From: an uncultured Acholeplasmatales bacterium
GTDB lineage: Bacteria; Bacillota_I; Bacilli_A; Acholeplasmatales; Anaeroplasmataceae
Assembly: GCA_944323055.1 (NCBI GenBank)
Contig: CALUQZ010000004.1
Coordinates: 1-64,000 of the forward strand
Length of the DNA: 64,000 nucleotides
Direction of reading: 5' to 3'
In this document: one piece after another, positions 35,068 to 44,150 of the stretch
Numbering within the stretch: position 1 is the first letter of the stretch
Layout: every line of letters begins with the position of its first letter
Notes under the pieces: model-generated
Told to the model about the DNA's origin: nothing
Seen by the model: the letters and a program-made list of their open reading frames with translations, nothing else
Database searches by the model: none
Position numbers and translations under genes: made by a program

Positions 35068-36115
35068 AGGACTAACTGTTTTAATTATTTATTTTATCAT
35101 TATGTCAATAGTAACAATATTAATTAATTTGTTATTAGCTACCTTTGCTTATCTTTATATTATAGATATCATTTTATTAATCTTAACCTTTGTTATTACT
35201 ATTTATCTTATCTATAACCTTTACAGTAAACCACTGACTAATTTAAACACTTTAGCTAAACATTATAATGATTATAATTTTGCGTATAAAGTATATATCA
35301 ATCCTAGTAAAGATATAACAGAACTAGCTAAAAACATCGACGATTTAGCTTATAAATTAAAAAACATAAATCAAAAATATCATGAAATCAAAAGTGAAAA
35401 TCAAAAATATTACGAACAATATCAATTAGATTTAGAAAATAAAAAACAATTAGTAGCAAGTATCTCTCATGAAATTAAGACTCCTTTAGCTGTTATTGAA
35501 GCTACTGCTTCTGCTTTATATGATGATATATTTCCGGCTGAAAGTTTTAAAGATGAATTAAATAACATAATTAAAGAATGTGATAAAACTAGTGAAATGA
35601 TTCAAGAAATAGTTAATATCTATAAATTAGATAATATCAACTATGAACTAGAAGCTACAAATGTAAATATAGCTACTATAATTGAAGAAGTTATTAATGA
35701 TTATGCTAATTTAATTAATAAATATCAAAAACAAATCATTATTTCTAATAATCTTAACTTTTCATATGAATTAAATTATAATCAATTTAAAAAAGCTATT
35801 GAAAATATTATGTTAAATGCTATTATCTACTCCCCTTTAAATGAAACTATTACAATCACTTTAAAAGATGAAACAACCTATAAAGTTTTAGAAATAATAA
35901 ATTATGGCGTTACAATTGATAAAAAAGCTATCCGTAAAATATTTGAACCATTTTATAGAATTGATGAGGCTAGGACAAAAGGTGAAGATTACGGAAATGG
36001 TTTAGGTTTATACATAGTTAAAGAAATATTAGAAAAACACCATCTAGACTATGGCATAACTAATGTCTTAAATGGTGTTAAATTCTATATTATTTTTAAG
36101 CAAGTTCTAAATTAG
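35054..36115 (+). CDS. Sensor histidine kinase
   Basis: A 353-residue membrane kinase partner of the regulator. Two closely spaced helices (about residues 6-30 and 33-55) leave almost no extracellular loop, so the sensor may act within the membrane, as in intramembrane-sensing kinases. A linker with coiled coil follows. The phosphoacceptor motif is SISHEIKTPLAVIE, and the ATP domain has ENIMLNAIIYSP (N box) and YGNGLGLYIVKEIL (G box). I chose 35054 because GAGGAAG precedes it. Its last 20 nt overlap the end of tsaD on the other strand. Confidence 0.93.
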   Translation: MNKAKGLTVLIIYFIIMSIVTILINLLLATFAYLYIIDIILLILTFVITIYLIYNLYSKPLTNLNTLAKHYNDYNFAYKVYINPSKDITELAKNIDDLAYKLKNINQKYHEIKSENQKYYEQYQLDLENKKQLVASISHEIKTPLAVIEATASALYDDIFPAESFKDELNNIIKECDKTSEMIQEIVNIYKLDNINYELEATNVNIATIIEEVINDYANLINKYQKQIIISNNLNFSYELNYNQFKKAIENIMLNAIIYSPLNETITITLKDETTYKVLEIINYGVTIDKKAIRKIFEPFYRIDEARTKGEDYGNGLGLYIVKEILEKHHLDYGITNVLNGVKFYIIFKQVLN

Positions 36116-37088
36116 AATAAGCATTTAAAGAAAGATCACTAAAATCTTTCTTTTTTTTGAGCTTATAATAAGCCGCAACTGCTATCATAGCTGCATTATC
36201 TGTACAATATTTAATGCTTGGAATAGCTATATTATAATTATAAATATTTTCTTTATTAAAACGTTCTTTTAAACCACTATTAGCTGATACACCACCAGCT
36301 ACAATAATATTTTTTACATTATATTCTAAACAAGCTTTAAATGTCTTATCAACTAATACTTTTGTTACAACTTCTTGAAAACTACAAGCTAAATCTGCTT
36401 TTCTAATTTCATTTCCTCTTTGCATTTCATTATGAACCAAATTAATTACTGCACTCTTTAAACCAGAAAAACTAAAATTATAGCCATCAACATGCGGAAT
36501 CGGCAATTTATAAGTATCTTTACCCTCTCTAGCTAATTTATCAACAACAGGACCACCCGGATAGCTTAAACCTAATACTCTAGCTACTTTATCATATGAT
36601 TCACCAACTGCATCATCATAAGTTTCACCAATTATCATAAAATCATAATTATCTTTCATATAAACTAATTCCGTATTTCCACCTGAAACAATTAATGCTA
36701 AAGCCGGGAAAACCATATCGTGTTCAATGGCATTAGCATAAATATGCCCAGCTAAATGATGAACAGCTACGATTGGTTTGTTATATAACATCGCAAATGT
36801 TTTAGCAGCTGTAAGACCAACTAATAAAGAACCTATTAATCCTGGGGCATATGTTACTGCTACTACATCAATATCTTGAGGCTCTACACAAGCTTTACTA
36901 AAAGCTTCCTTAAAAACTACTGAAACTTGATAAACGTGATTTCTTGAAGCTACTTCCGGAACTACTCCTCCAAATTTTTTATGAATGTCAATTTGGGATA
37001 AAACGACATTAGATAATACTTCTTTACCATCTTTAACTATAGCTACACTAGTTTCATCACAACTAGATTCTACCCCTAAAACTAACAA
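36096..37088 (-). CDS. tsaD: tRNA N6-adenosine threonylcarbamoyltransferase
   Basis: TsaD transfers the threonylcarbamoyl group to A37 of ANN-decoding tRNAs together with TsaB and TsaE. It has ESSCDETSVA at the N-terminus, the iron-binding HHLAGHIYA motif, LIVSGGNTELV, GPVVDKLAREG and VAGGVSANSGL. At 330 residues it is normal. It follows rimI with 7 nt of overlap in the order tsaE-tsaB-rimI-tsaD. Confidence 0.97.
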   Translation of the reverse strand: MLVLGVESSCDETSVAIVKDGKEVLSNVVLSQIDIHKKFGGVVPEVASRNHVYQVSVVFKEAFSKACVEPQDIDVVAVTYAPGLIGSLLVGLTAAKTFAMLYNKPIVAVHHLAGHIYANAIEHDMVFPALALIVSGGNTELVYMKDNYDFMIIGETYDDAVGESYDKVARVLGLSYPGGPVVDKLAREGKDTYKLPIPHVDGYNFSFSGLKSAVINLVHNEMQRGNEIRKADLACSFQEVVTKVLVDKTFKACLEYNVKNIIVAGGVSANSGLKERFNKENIYNYNIAIPSIKYCTDNAAMIAVAAYYKLKKKKDFSDLSLNAYSNLELA

Positions 37089-37462
37089 TTCTCATCACTC
37101 CATTTCATTAAAAGTGCTGTATCTTTATTATTATAATATTTTTCTCTTTTACCATAGACTGTAAATCCTTCTTTAAGATACAACTTATAAGCACTTATAT
37201 TTTTTTCATTAACTTCTAAAAAAATAGTTTTTGCTACTTGTTTTAATCTTAATAGTAACTTAGTAGCTATTTTACATCTTCTATTTTCTTCTTTTACAAA
37301 TAAACTTATTATTTCCGCTTCATCACATACAATTGAATAAATTAAATAACCTTTAAGTGATATATCATCTTCATAAAAAACTTTAATATTATCCGTAAAA
37401 TGTAATGATGAATTAAAATAACGTTCTTCTAACTTTATTATCTCTGATAAATAATTATTCAT
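37082..37462 (-). CDS. rimI: Ribosomal-protein-alanine acetyltransferase-like GNAT protein
   Basis: A 126-residue GNAT acetyltransferase. Strand and acetyl-CoA loop appear in AEIISLFVKEENRRCKIATK, followed by FLEVNEKNISAYKLYLKEGF and GKREKYY. The acetyl-CoA loop R-R-x-K-I-A replaces the more usual Q/R-x-x-G-x-G/A. Position between tsaB and tsaD is the standard location of rimI, the N-terminal acetyltransferase of ribosomal protein S18. Substrate is inferred from this context. Overlaps both neighbours by 7-8 nt. Confidence 0.85.
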   Translation of the reverse strand: MNNYLSEIIKLEERYFNSSLHFTDNIKVFYEDDISLKGYLIYSIVCDEAEIISLFVKEENRRCKIATKLLLRLKQVAKTIFLEVNEKNISAYKLYLKEGFTVYGKREKYYNNKDTALLMKWSDENC

Positions 37463-38027
37463 GTAAATTACGTTCCGCTTCTGTATCTCTTAAATAATTT
37501 GGAACTAATAAATCAGGATTTAAAACTAATGTAGCATTTGCTATTACATTTAATGGTGATACTTTAAAATTATCAGGTGTAATAACAGTATCATGTTCTT
37601 GTTTTTCTAATTCAACAAGTGGTAAAAAACTATCTACATACAAAGCCTTGCCATTTAAATATACCCCACCAAAAACATTGCCATTTCGCGCATCAATATA
37701 ACATAAAACTTTACCTTCTTGTTTACTAGCCATTAAAGATAAAGTAGATATTTGATAAATTTTAGTTTTACTAAAAGCCCCAAACATTTTAGCTACTGTA
37801 ACAGCCATTCTAACCCCTGTATAAGAACCTGGTCCAATTCCACAAATAAACTTGTCAACTTCTAAAGGCTTAATATGGTACTTAACTAACATTTCATAAA
37901 TGCCTGCTACAATATTAACACTATGATTTTTACCATCATCATAATATCTTTCTTCTTTAACTTTATCATCAATAACTAAAGCCATATATAAAACTTTCGT
38001 AGCTGAATCACAAATTAAACTAACCAT
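37455..38027 (-). CDS. tsaB: t6A biosynthesis protein TsaB
   Basis: TsaB is the non-catalytic partner that binds TsaD in making t6A37. It shares the ASKHA-type N-terminus (SLICDSATKVLYMAL) and the conserved CGIGPGSYTGVRMAVT segment. At 190 residues it is shorter than the usual 220-230, with the C-terminal part reduced. It overlaps tsaE by 13 nt and rimI by 8 nt. Confidence 0.92.
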   Translation of the reverse strand: MVSLICDSATKVLYMALVIDDKVKEERYYDDGKNHSVNIVAGIYEMLVKYHIKPLEVDKFICGIGPGSYTGVRMAVTVAKMFGAFSKTKIYQISTLSLMASKQEGKVLCYIDARNGNVFGGVYLNGKALYVDSFLPLVELEKQEHDTVITPDNFKVSPLNVIANATLVLNPDLLVPNYLRDTEAERNLHE

Positions 38028-38464
38028 TTTAAAATCCTTCCTTCATAATGCTTACCAACTTCTTTAAGCGTTATTTCCCTTTTGTCGTTACCTAAATCTT
38101 CTAAATTAATTAATAAATACTCTTTAGGTAATAATTCTAAAACATTATGTGGCCATTCAATCACACAAATACTATTAGGCGTAAAATATTCTTCTAAATC
38201 AAAATCATTATTCAACCCATTTAAACGATATAAATCAAAATGATTTAAAATTATATTACTCCCTTCATAGCTTTTAACTATATTAAAAGTAGGAGAATTA
38301 ATAATTCTTTTAACACCTAATCCCTTACCTATTCCCTTAGTAATAGTCGTTTTACCACCAGATAAGTCACCTGTTAATAAAACGACATCTCCAGGTTGTA
38401 AATAATTTGCTAACTTTTGACCTAACTCCATTGTTTCTAACGCACTATTTGTAATAATTTGCAT
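38015..38464 (-). CDS. tsaE: t6A biosynthesis ATPase TsaE
   Basis: A small ATPase required for cycling of the TsaBD complex. Walker A is LTGDLSGGKTTITKGIG, followed by the switch region INSPTFNIVKSY and HFDLYRL, and the Walker B-like ICVIEWP. The start at 38464 is preceded by AGGGGTG and gives 149 residues, the usual size. It is the first gene of the t6A operon, with an extended -10 about 25 nt upstream. Confidence 0.95.
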   Translation of the reverse strand: MQIITNSALETMELGQKLANYLQPGDVVLLTGDLSGGKTTITKGIGKGLGVKRIINSPTFNIVKSYEGSNIILNHFDLYRLNGLNNDFDLEEYFTPNSICVIEWPHNVLELLPKEYLLINLEDLGNDKREITLKEVGKHYEGRILKWLV

Positions 38465-38485
38465 ATGAACACCCCTAACTTTTAG

Positions 38486-38491
38486 ATTATA
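38486..38491 (-). promoter_or_regulatory. Extended -10 of the tsaE-tsaB-rimI-tsaD operon
   Basis: Minus-strand TGCTATAAT is an extended -10 with TATAAT at 38486-38491. No good -35 is seen at 17 nt (TAAACA). Confidence 0.6.
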
Positions 38492-38523
38492 GCACAAAAT
38501 TTAAGAGTTGTTTAATAAAACAC

Positions 38524-40254
38524 TTAATTAAGTTTATAATTTTCTTTTTGAAGGTTAAAAAGCCTGCTATACATACTATTTTTTTTCATCAAATTTTCAT
38601 GCGTATCAAAATCTTTAATCTTACCATCATCTAATACTAAAATTTTATCACAGAAAATAGCTGAAGCTAAACGATGAGATATGTAAATAGCTGTTCTATT
38701 AATAGCCAATTCTTTAAAATTAGCATATATATCAGCCTCAGCAATCGGGTCAAGGGCACTTGTCGGTTCATCTAAAAGCAAAAATTGACTTTCTTTAGCT
38801 AAAGCTCTCGCAATCGCAATTTTTTGAGTTTCTCCACCACTTAATAAAACGCCATCTTTATTATATTCTTTTGAATACATTGTTTTAATTTTATGTGGCA
38901 ATTTATCAATAACTTTATCTAATCCTAATTCATTAATTATCTTATTAATATCTTTTTGTTTATCTATTAAAATATTATCTTCTATACTAACCGCAAATAT
39001 TTTATAATCTTGAAAAACAGCACTTATAACATCATAATAACTATCTAAACTATATTCTAAAATATTACGATCATTAACTAATATTTCACCACTTGAAACA
39101 TCATATAACCTACATATAAGTTTAACAATAGTAGATTTACCTGCCCCATTTAAACCAACTAGAGCTATCTTATCACCTTTATTAATTACAAAGCTAACAT
39201 TATCTAAAACTAATTTTTCACTATTAGGATATTTAAATGAAACGTTTCTAAACTCTATTTTTTGAAAATCAGACAATTTAACTCCTTTATTATAATCTAC
39301 TTTTTCTAAACCTAGTGCTTCAATTAAAGGTTTTAAGTAATTATAATATCTATTATATTCCACAACATCACTAGTAATTTGATTTAAATTAGTATATAAA
39401 TTAGTAGCTAAAGAAACATTTAAAGTAAAGACACTAACCATTAAATCATTAACAATAGTTTGATATGCAACTAAAATATAAATAGCTCCTAACTCTAAAT
39501 AATTAAGTATAGCATTTACTACTTTTAAGACTGCCGTTTTAAAACTAAATTTAGTTATTTCTTCAACAGTAGTATCAGAAAACTTATCATATTGTTGTAA
39601 CATTAAGCCAGCTAAATTATTTAACCTCAAATCTTTTTGATAATTAGGTAATAATAAAGTATCTGTATAATAGCCATATTTACGATTAATCGGTACTAAT
39701 CTTAAGAAAAATCTAATATTAAATTTATAAGTTAAAATATAAATAATCAAACTTAATATAAAACAAACTAACACAATTAAGACAACATAAGGAGACAAAA
39801 CAATTAATGAAGTAGTAATACTAATTATAGTTATAATTCTAGTAACTAAATCACAAATACTATTAAATATACTATAAATAGAGGACATATTCCTTACTCC
39901 ATATTTAATATTTTGAATCAATTCTTGATAATGAGAAGTTTCGATATTTTTATATGATACATAAGTCATATGTAATAAGGCTTCTTTGTAAATACCACTG
40001 TTTAAAGATATTAATTCATATTCAATAAATTTATTTAAATATCTTAATAAAATATTAGTCATTATATCTAATAAGATTAAAAATATAATATTTATTATGA
40101 TATCATTAAAAGATTGTTCAATAACTAAATCTAAAATATAAGAAATATAAAATGAATTAAATAATACTATAAAAGCTTGCAACAAAGCCTTAAATATAAT
40201 GATGAAGAAAAAGCTTTTTTCTGTTTTATAAGCTAATTTAAAAATCTTTTTCAT
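38524..40254 (-). CDS. ABC exporter, fused permease-ATPase (second of a pair)
   Basis: A 576-residue type I exporter half. Five to six helices fill residues 15-320; the ATPase follows with Walker A VGLNGAGKST, signature LLSGGETQKIAIARAL, Walker B LLLDEPTSALD and ISHRLAS. Catalytic Glu and switch His are present, so it looks active. It is homologous to the neighbouring exporter and overlaps it by 17 nt, consistent with a heterodimer. No C39 peptidase domain is present. Substrate is unknown; an antimicrobial peptide or lipid is possible. Confidence 0.88.
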   Translation of the reverse strand: MKKIFKLAYKTEKSFFFIIIFKALLQAFIVLFNSFYISYILDLVIEQSFNDIIINIIFLILLDIMTNILLRYLNKFIEYELISLNSGIYKEALLHMTYVSYKNIETSHYQELIQNIKYGVRNMSSIYSIFNSICDLVTRIITIISITTSLIVLSPYVVLIVLVCFILSLIIYILTYKFNIRFFLRLVPINRKYGYYTDTLLLPNYQKDLRLNNLAGLMLQQYDKFSDTTVEEITKFSFKTAVLKVVNAILNYLELGAIYILVAYQTIVNDLMVSVFTLNVSLATNLYTNLNQITSDVVEYNRYYNYLKPLIEALGLEKVDYNKGVKLSDFQKIEFRNVSFKYPNSEKLVLDNVSFVINKGDKIALVGLNGAGKSTIVKLICRLYDVSSGEILVNDRNILEYSLDSYYDVISAVFQDYKIFAVSIEDNILIDKQKDINKIINELGLDKVIDKLPHKIKTMYSKEYNKDGVLLSGGETQKIAIARALAKESQFLLLDEPTSALDPIAEADIYANFKELAINRTAIYISHRLASAIFCDKILVLDDGKIKDFDTHENLMKKNSMYSRLFNLQKENYKLN

Positions 40255-42031
40255 TTAAACCCTCCTCATAATACTTACCTTGTATAGTATATAAATTATA
40301 ATATTTACCTTTTAAAGCCATCAAACTTTCATGTGTGCCATATTCCTCTAAACCATCTTTAGAAAATAAGGCAATATGATCACAAAACTTAGTTGAAGAT
40401 AACCTATGAGAAATATAAATAGCTGTTTTACCCTCTACTAATTTAGAAAAATCATTATATATATCAGCTTCCGCCATCGCATCAAGGGCACTAGTTGGTT
40501 CATCTAAGATAACTAAATTACCACCTTTATACAAAGCTCTCGCAATAGCTAATTTTTGAGCTTCTCCACCACTTAATTCTACTCCTTCTTCTTCGGTAAC
40601 TTTAAGTAATGGTTGTTCATATTTTAAAGGTAGTTCATTTATTTTCTTTTCTAATTTCATCTGTTTTAAAGCTTTAATAGCCCGTTCTTTATCATTGCTA
40701 GTACCCATAATATTATCTAAAATAGTACCGCTATATAAATTAACATCTTGAAAGACACAAGCTATAGCTTTTAAATATTTATCTTTATCATAATCTAATA
40801 TATTTATACCATTTACTAAAAGAGTTCCACTAGTAACTTTATAAAGGCCACATATAAGTTTAATAATAGTCGATTTGCCTGCCCCATTTTCCCCAACAAT
40901 AGCCAATTTTTCTGAGGCATGAATCTTTAAATTTAAATTATTTAAAACATAATTATTAGAATTAGGATATTTAAATGATACATTTTTAAATTCTATTTCT
41001 AATGGCTTATCTAAAGAAATTTCTTTAGTCCCCCATTTAGAAAATAAATTATATTTATCAATAAAACTATAGTAATCCGCTGTCATTTTAACATTTTTAA
41101 TTAAATCAACTAAAACATTAGCTATCTCTTTAATTACTGTGTTTAATGATACTATAACACTTAAATATAACGCTAATTCTCCTAATGTTATAGAATTGTT
41201 ATAATAACTATTAATAATTAAAAAGAAACTAAAAGAATCTAAAATTAATAAACCTAAGATTTCTAAAAAACTATATAAAAATCTTTTATTAGCTATTTCT
41301 TTAAGTACAGATTTATAATTAATAATACAATTATTATATTTATTAGTTATATATTTTTGCATATTATATATCTTAATATCTTTAGCATAATGATAATCAG
41401 CTAAAATCTTTTCAAAATAATCAATTTGATGAAAACTAGCATTACGTCTATCTTTAGTTTTATCTTGAAAGCGATATACTAAATAATTAACTAAAATACC
41501 TAATGATGCACTTACTAAAACAGCTAATAAAATAAATGGATTAACTAATATTAGTATGATAGCTAACACCAAGGCACTTAAAAAATAAGGTAATAAATTA
41601 AATATATTATAAAATGTTCCTTCATAACCTGTATTGTCACTATCATATGTTTGTACAGCATATGAAAATTCTTCTTGGAATTTATCATCTTCTATATATT
41701 CATAATCAATTTTTTGATAAAATTTAATTATTTCTTTTAATTTATTCATTCTAACTTTAATAAATATATTGTCAGTAAAAGATTCACAAATTGCACAAAT
41801 AACACCAGATATCAATAAAATTCCTACTAATATTAAAATGTTATTCTTTACTAAATTAAAATCATTAAAAGCTAAATCATCTATAACAATACGCAACAAA
41901 AATAAGCTAATAATAGTTAGAATTGTTTTAAATATCATTTGAAATAAACAAATAATAATTACTAAACACTTATCTTTAGTATCAATTTCTTTAAATTGCT
42001 TGTGTAATGTTTTTAAGACTGTATATTTCAT
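40238..42031 (-). CDS. ABC exporter, fused permease-ATPase (first of a pair)
   Basis: A 597-residue paralogue of the adjacent exporter. It has an N-terminal membrane part with about six helices, then Walker A VGENGAGKST, signature ELSGGEAQKLAIARAL, Walker B VILDEPTSALD and ISHRLSS. Both proteins retain the Walker B Glu, so the pair is not of the degenerate-site type. It starts 9 nt after a DUF4097 gene in an operon led by a DUF2089 regulator, suggesting an envelope-stress or peptide-export role. Confidence 0.88.
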   Translation of the reverse strand: MKYTVLKTLHKQFKEIDTKDKCLVIIICLFQMIFKTILTIISLFLLRIVIDDLAFNDFNLVKNNILILVGILLISGVICAICESFTDNIFIKVRMNKLKEIIKFYQKIDYEYIEDDKFQEEFSYAVQTYDSDNTGYEGTFYNIFNLLPYFLSALVLAIILILVNPFILLAVLVSASLGILVNYLVYRFQDKTKDRRNASFHQIDYFEKILADYHYAKDIKIYNMQKYITNKYNNCIINYKSVLKEIANKRFLYSFLEILGLLILDSFSFFLIINSYYNNSITLGELALYLSVIVSLNTVIKEIANVLVDLIKNVKMTADYYSFIDKYNLFSKWGTKEISLDKPLEIEFKNVSFKYPNSNNYVLNNLNLKIHASEKLAIVGENGAGKSTIIKLICGLYKVTSGTLLVNGINILDYDKDKYLKAIACVFQDVNLYSGTILDNIMGTSNDKERAIKALKQMKLEKKINELPLKYEQPLLKVTEEEGVELSGGEAQKLAIARALYKGGNLVILDEPTSALDAMAEADIYNDFSKLVEGKTAIYISHRLSSTKFCDHIALFSKDGLEEYGTHESLMALKGKYYNLYTIQGKYYEEGLNEKDF

Positions 42032-42040
42032 AAAAGCCTC

Positions 42041-42823
42041 CTAAAACATCTTTTTTAAACTTCTTTTTAAATTTGTTAAAACATTATCTTTATTTTGTTT
42101 ATTAATATTAATACTACCAGAAATACTGTTTACTTTGATTTTATCATTATCATAATTATTTATTGTTACATTACCACTAATAGTATCTATTTTATTATCT
42201 TCTGTTAATTTAGTATCTTTAATTTCTATATCTCCAGATATAGTACTTATTTTTAAAGAAGAAATATCGCTTCTTTTTATTAAAATATCACCACTAACTA
42301 AATTTAATTGTAAACAATTAATATCATTATTTACAACTTCTACATTACCACTAATGCCATCAATTTTAATAATATTAGCTTTTAAATTAGTTAAATTTAT
42401 TTTAGTTTGTGTCATATTAATCTTTAATTTTTCTAAGTAAATATCACTACCTACATTGATAGTTAAAGTATAATCATCATTTTTATTTAATTTAACTTTT
42501 TCTTTAATAGTTAAAGAATTAGATGATTCTTTAACCTCTAAACAATTAGATGTTGTAAAATAGCTTACTCCTATACTTGGCGTTTTATTAATTATTACTT
42601 CCCTACATTTAATAATTTCTAATAAAACATTATAGGAAACATTAGCTTTTTGATATTTAATTATTAATTCATCAATTGTAGGCAATCTTTTAATTATATC
42701 ATCTTCTTTAATACCTGCTTCTTGATAAAGACTTATTTCATCATTTAATTCTTGTAAAATATCATTTAAATTTTCATTGTCTACAAAAGTTTTTTTAACT
42801 TCTTCTAAATAATACTCTAACAT
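42041..42823 (-). CDS. DUF4097-type protein with N-terminal helical domain
   Basis: A 260-residue protein. Residues 1-60 are a helical segment like the HAAS/DUF1700 domain (EEVKKTFVDNENLNDILQEL). Residues 90-250 form a repetitive beta-solenoid of DUF4097 type with ISG repeats: VSGDILIKRS, ISGDIEIKD, ISGNVTINN, ISGSININ. No signal peptide or membrane helix is visible, unlike some relatives. Proteins of this sort are linked to envelope-stress operons (YvlB-like). It lies 2 nt after the DUF2089 gene. Confidence 0.82.
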   Translation of the reverse strand: MLEYYLEEVKKTFVDNENLNDILQELNDEISLYQEAGIKEDDIIKRLPTIDELIIKYQKANVSYNVLLEIIKCREVIINKTPSIGVSYFTTSNCLEVKESSNSLTIKEKVKLNKNDDYTLTINVGSDIYLEKLKINMTQTKINLTNLKANIIKIDGISGNVEVVNNDINCLQLNLVSGDILIKRSDISSLKISTISGDIEIKDTKLTEDNKIDTISGNVTINNYDNDKIKVNSISGSININKQNKDNVLTNLKRSLKKMF

Positions 42824-42825
42824 AA

Positions 42826-43209
42826 CTATCCCTCTATATCTTTTAAAAGTTCTTTTGCTTCTTCATAAGTAATTTTTTCTTCTTTTAAAGCTGTTAAGAC
42901 ATCTTTACGTGATTCATAATTAGATTTAGTCTCATTTTCTTTAACTTGAAAGCCTAATGCTTTTATAACATCTTCTAAATTCTTTTTAACTGTTGGATAT
43001 GATATATTTAACTCTTTTTCAATTAATTTAATATTTCCTGCATTCTTTATAAAAATTAAGACAAACTCTAATTGCTCATTTGATAAATAATTTAGTTTTG
43101 ATAAATAAAAATCACCCTTTATTACCGAATGACAATTTTTACATTCTAACTTTTTAATTATTAATTCATCCCCACAAATTGGACATTTTGTAATAACTTG
43201 CTTTTTCAT
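42826..43209 (-). CDS. DUF2089-family putative regulator
   Basis: A 127-residue protein with an N-terminal zinc ribbon (Cys9, Cys12, Cys23, Cys26), a middle helix-turn-helix (LSNEQLEFVLIFIKNAGNI, LNISYPTVKKNLEDVI) and a C-terminal short helical hairpin (ALKEEKITYEEAKELLKDI) of the SHOCT type. This is the DUF2089 layout. As the first gene of an operon with DUF4097 and twin exporters, and with repeated sites over its promoter, it probably controls that operon. GGAGG precedes the start. Confidence 0.88.
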   Translation of the reverse strand: MKKQVITKCPICGDELIIKKLECKNCHSVIKGDFYLSKLNYLSNEQLEFVLIFIKNAGNIKLIEKELNISYPTVKKNLEDVIKALGFQVKENETKSNYESRKDVLTALKEEKITYEEAKELLKDIEG

Positions 43210-43226
43210 TTTTTATGACCTCCTAA

Positions 43227-43314
43227 ATTAATTATACTATTAAATTAATTTTAGTCAACAATATAATTAATTTTATTAATTAAAAAATTAATTTTTTTAA
43301 CTTATTAATTAATT
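43227..43314 (-). promoter_or_regulatory. Cluster of ATTAATT sites over the DUF2089 promoter
   Basis: The heptamer ATTAATT occurs at 43227, 43244, 43266, 43275, 43287, 43304 and 43308. The first overlaps the -10, the second lies in the spacer next to the -35 and the others lie upstream. The density is higher than seen in neighbouring AT-rich gaps and suggests an operator, perhaps for DUF2089 autoregulation. Confidence 0.45.
43231..43258 (-). promoter_or_regulatory. Promoter of the DUF2089-DUF4097-exporter operon
   Basis: Minus-strand TTGACT (43253-43258) and TATAAT (43231-43236) are 16 nt apart; TAGGAGG follows before the start codon. Confidence 0.8.
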
Positions 43315-43347
43315 TTCTTAATTTGTTATTGACTATAATAAAAGAAA

Positions 43348-43375
43348 AAAGGATAATTTATACAAACTATCCTTT
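43348..43375 (-). terminator. Intrinsic terminator of pgk-HPr-tpiA
   Basis: An 8-bp stem AAAGGATA / TATCCTTT with a 12-nt loop, followed on the minus strand by TTTTCTTTT. It begins 5 nt after the tpiA stop. Confidence 0.8.
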
Positions 43376-43380
43376 AATTA

Positions 43381-44133
43381 TTATAAACAATCTTTAACCA
43401 ACTCAAGGAACGAATTAGGATCTAAACTAGCTCCTCCGACTAAACCGCCATCAATATTTGGCATTTTTAATAATTCTTTGGCGTTACTTGGTTTCATTGA
43501 ACCACCATATAAAATCCTAATTTCATCAGCAGCAAGAGCATTATATAATTCTTTAATTGCTTCTCTGATGTTTTTGCATTCAACTTCAGCATCATTACTA
43601 GAAGCTGTTTTACCTGTTCCGATTGCCCAAATAGGTTCATAGGCAATAACGACATTGTTGATATCTTTAGAAGGAATTCCTTCTAAGGCATTTTCTAATT
43701 GTTTTCTAATTACACTTGAAGTAATACCTAATTCTCTTTGTTCTAATGTTTCACCAACACAAAGAATAGGAATTAAATTATGTTCTACAGCGGCCTTTAC
43801 TTTTTTGTTAATCATATCATCTGTTTCACCAAAAAGACTACGTCTTTCACTATGTCCTACGATGACATATTCTACTCCTGTTGTTTGTAACATGACAGGA
43901 CTAATTTCACCAGTAAAAGCGCCAAATTCCGCATAATACATGTTTTGTGCACCAATTTTTAAATTGTCGCCTTGTCTTTTTACTAAATCTCTTAACAAAA
44001 TACTAGGTGCACAAATAACTGTATCTACTTTATCGCAAGAAGGAAGATTTTCATTAATTGCATAAATAAAAGCAAGTGCATCATCACGGGTTTTATTCAT
44101 CTTCCAGTTTGCGACCATCATTGGTTTTCTCAT
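43381..44133 (-). CDS. tpiA: Triosephosphate isomerase
   Basis: Interconverts dihydroxyacetone phosphate and glyceraldehyde 3-phosphate. Substrate residues are in ANWKMNK (Asn, Lys), the catalytic His in VGHSERR, the catalytic Glu in AYEPIWAIGTGKTA (also the flexible loop), and the phosphate site in YGGSMKPSN and GGLVGGASL. The length, 250 residues, is normal. It is the third gene of pgk-HPr-tpiA, 17 nt after the HPr gene. Confidence 0.97.
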   Translation of the reverse strand: MRKPMMVANWKMNKTRDDALAFIYAINENLPSCDKVDTVICAPSILLRDLVKRQGDNLKIGAQNMYYAEFGAFTGEISPVMLQTTGVEYVIVGHSERRSLFGETDDMINKKVKAAVEHNLIPILCVGETLEQRELGITSSVIRKQLENALEGIPSKDINNVVIAYEPIWAIGTGKTASSNDAEVECKNIREAIKELYNALAADEIRILYGGSMKPSNAKELLKMPNIDGGLVGGASLDPNSFLELVKDCL

Positions 44134-44150
44134 TTAAAATTACACCTTTT

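Noticed and set aside
38524-42031. Bacteriocin-processing transporter
   Set aside because: Neither exporter has an N-terminal C39 peptidase domain, and no double-glycine leader gene was found next to them.
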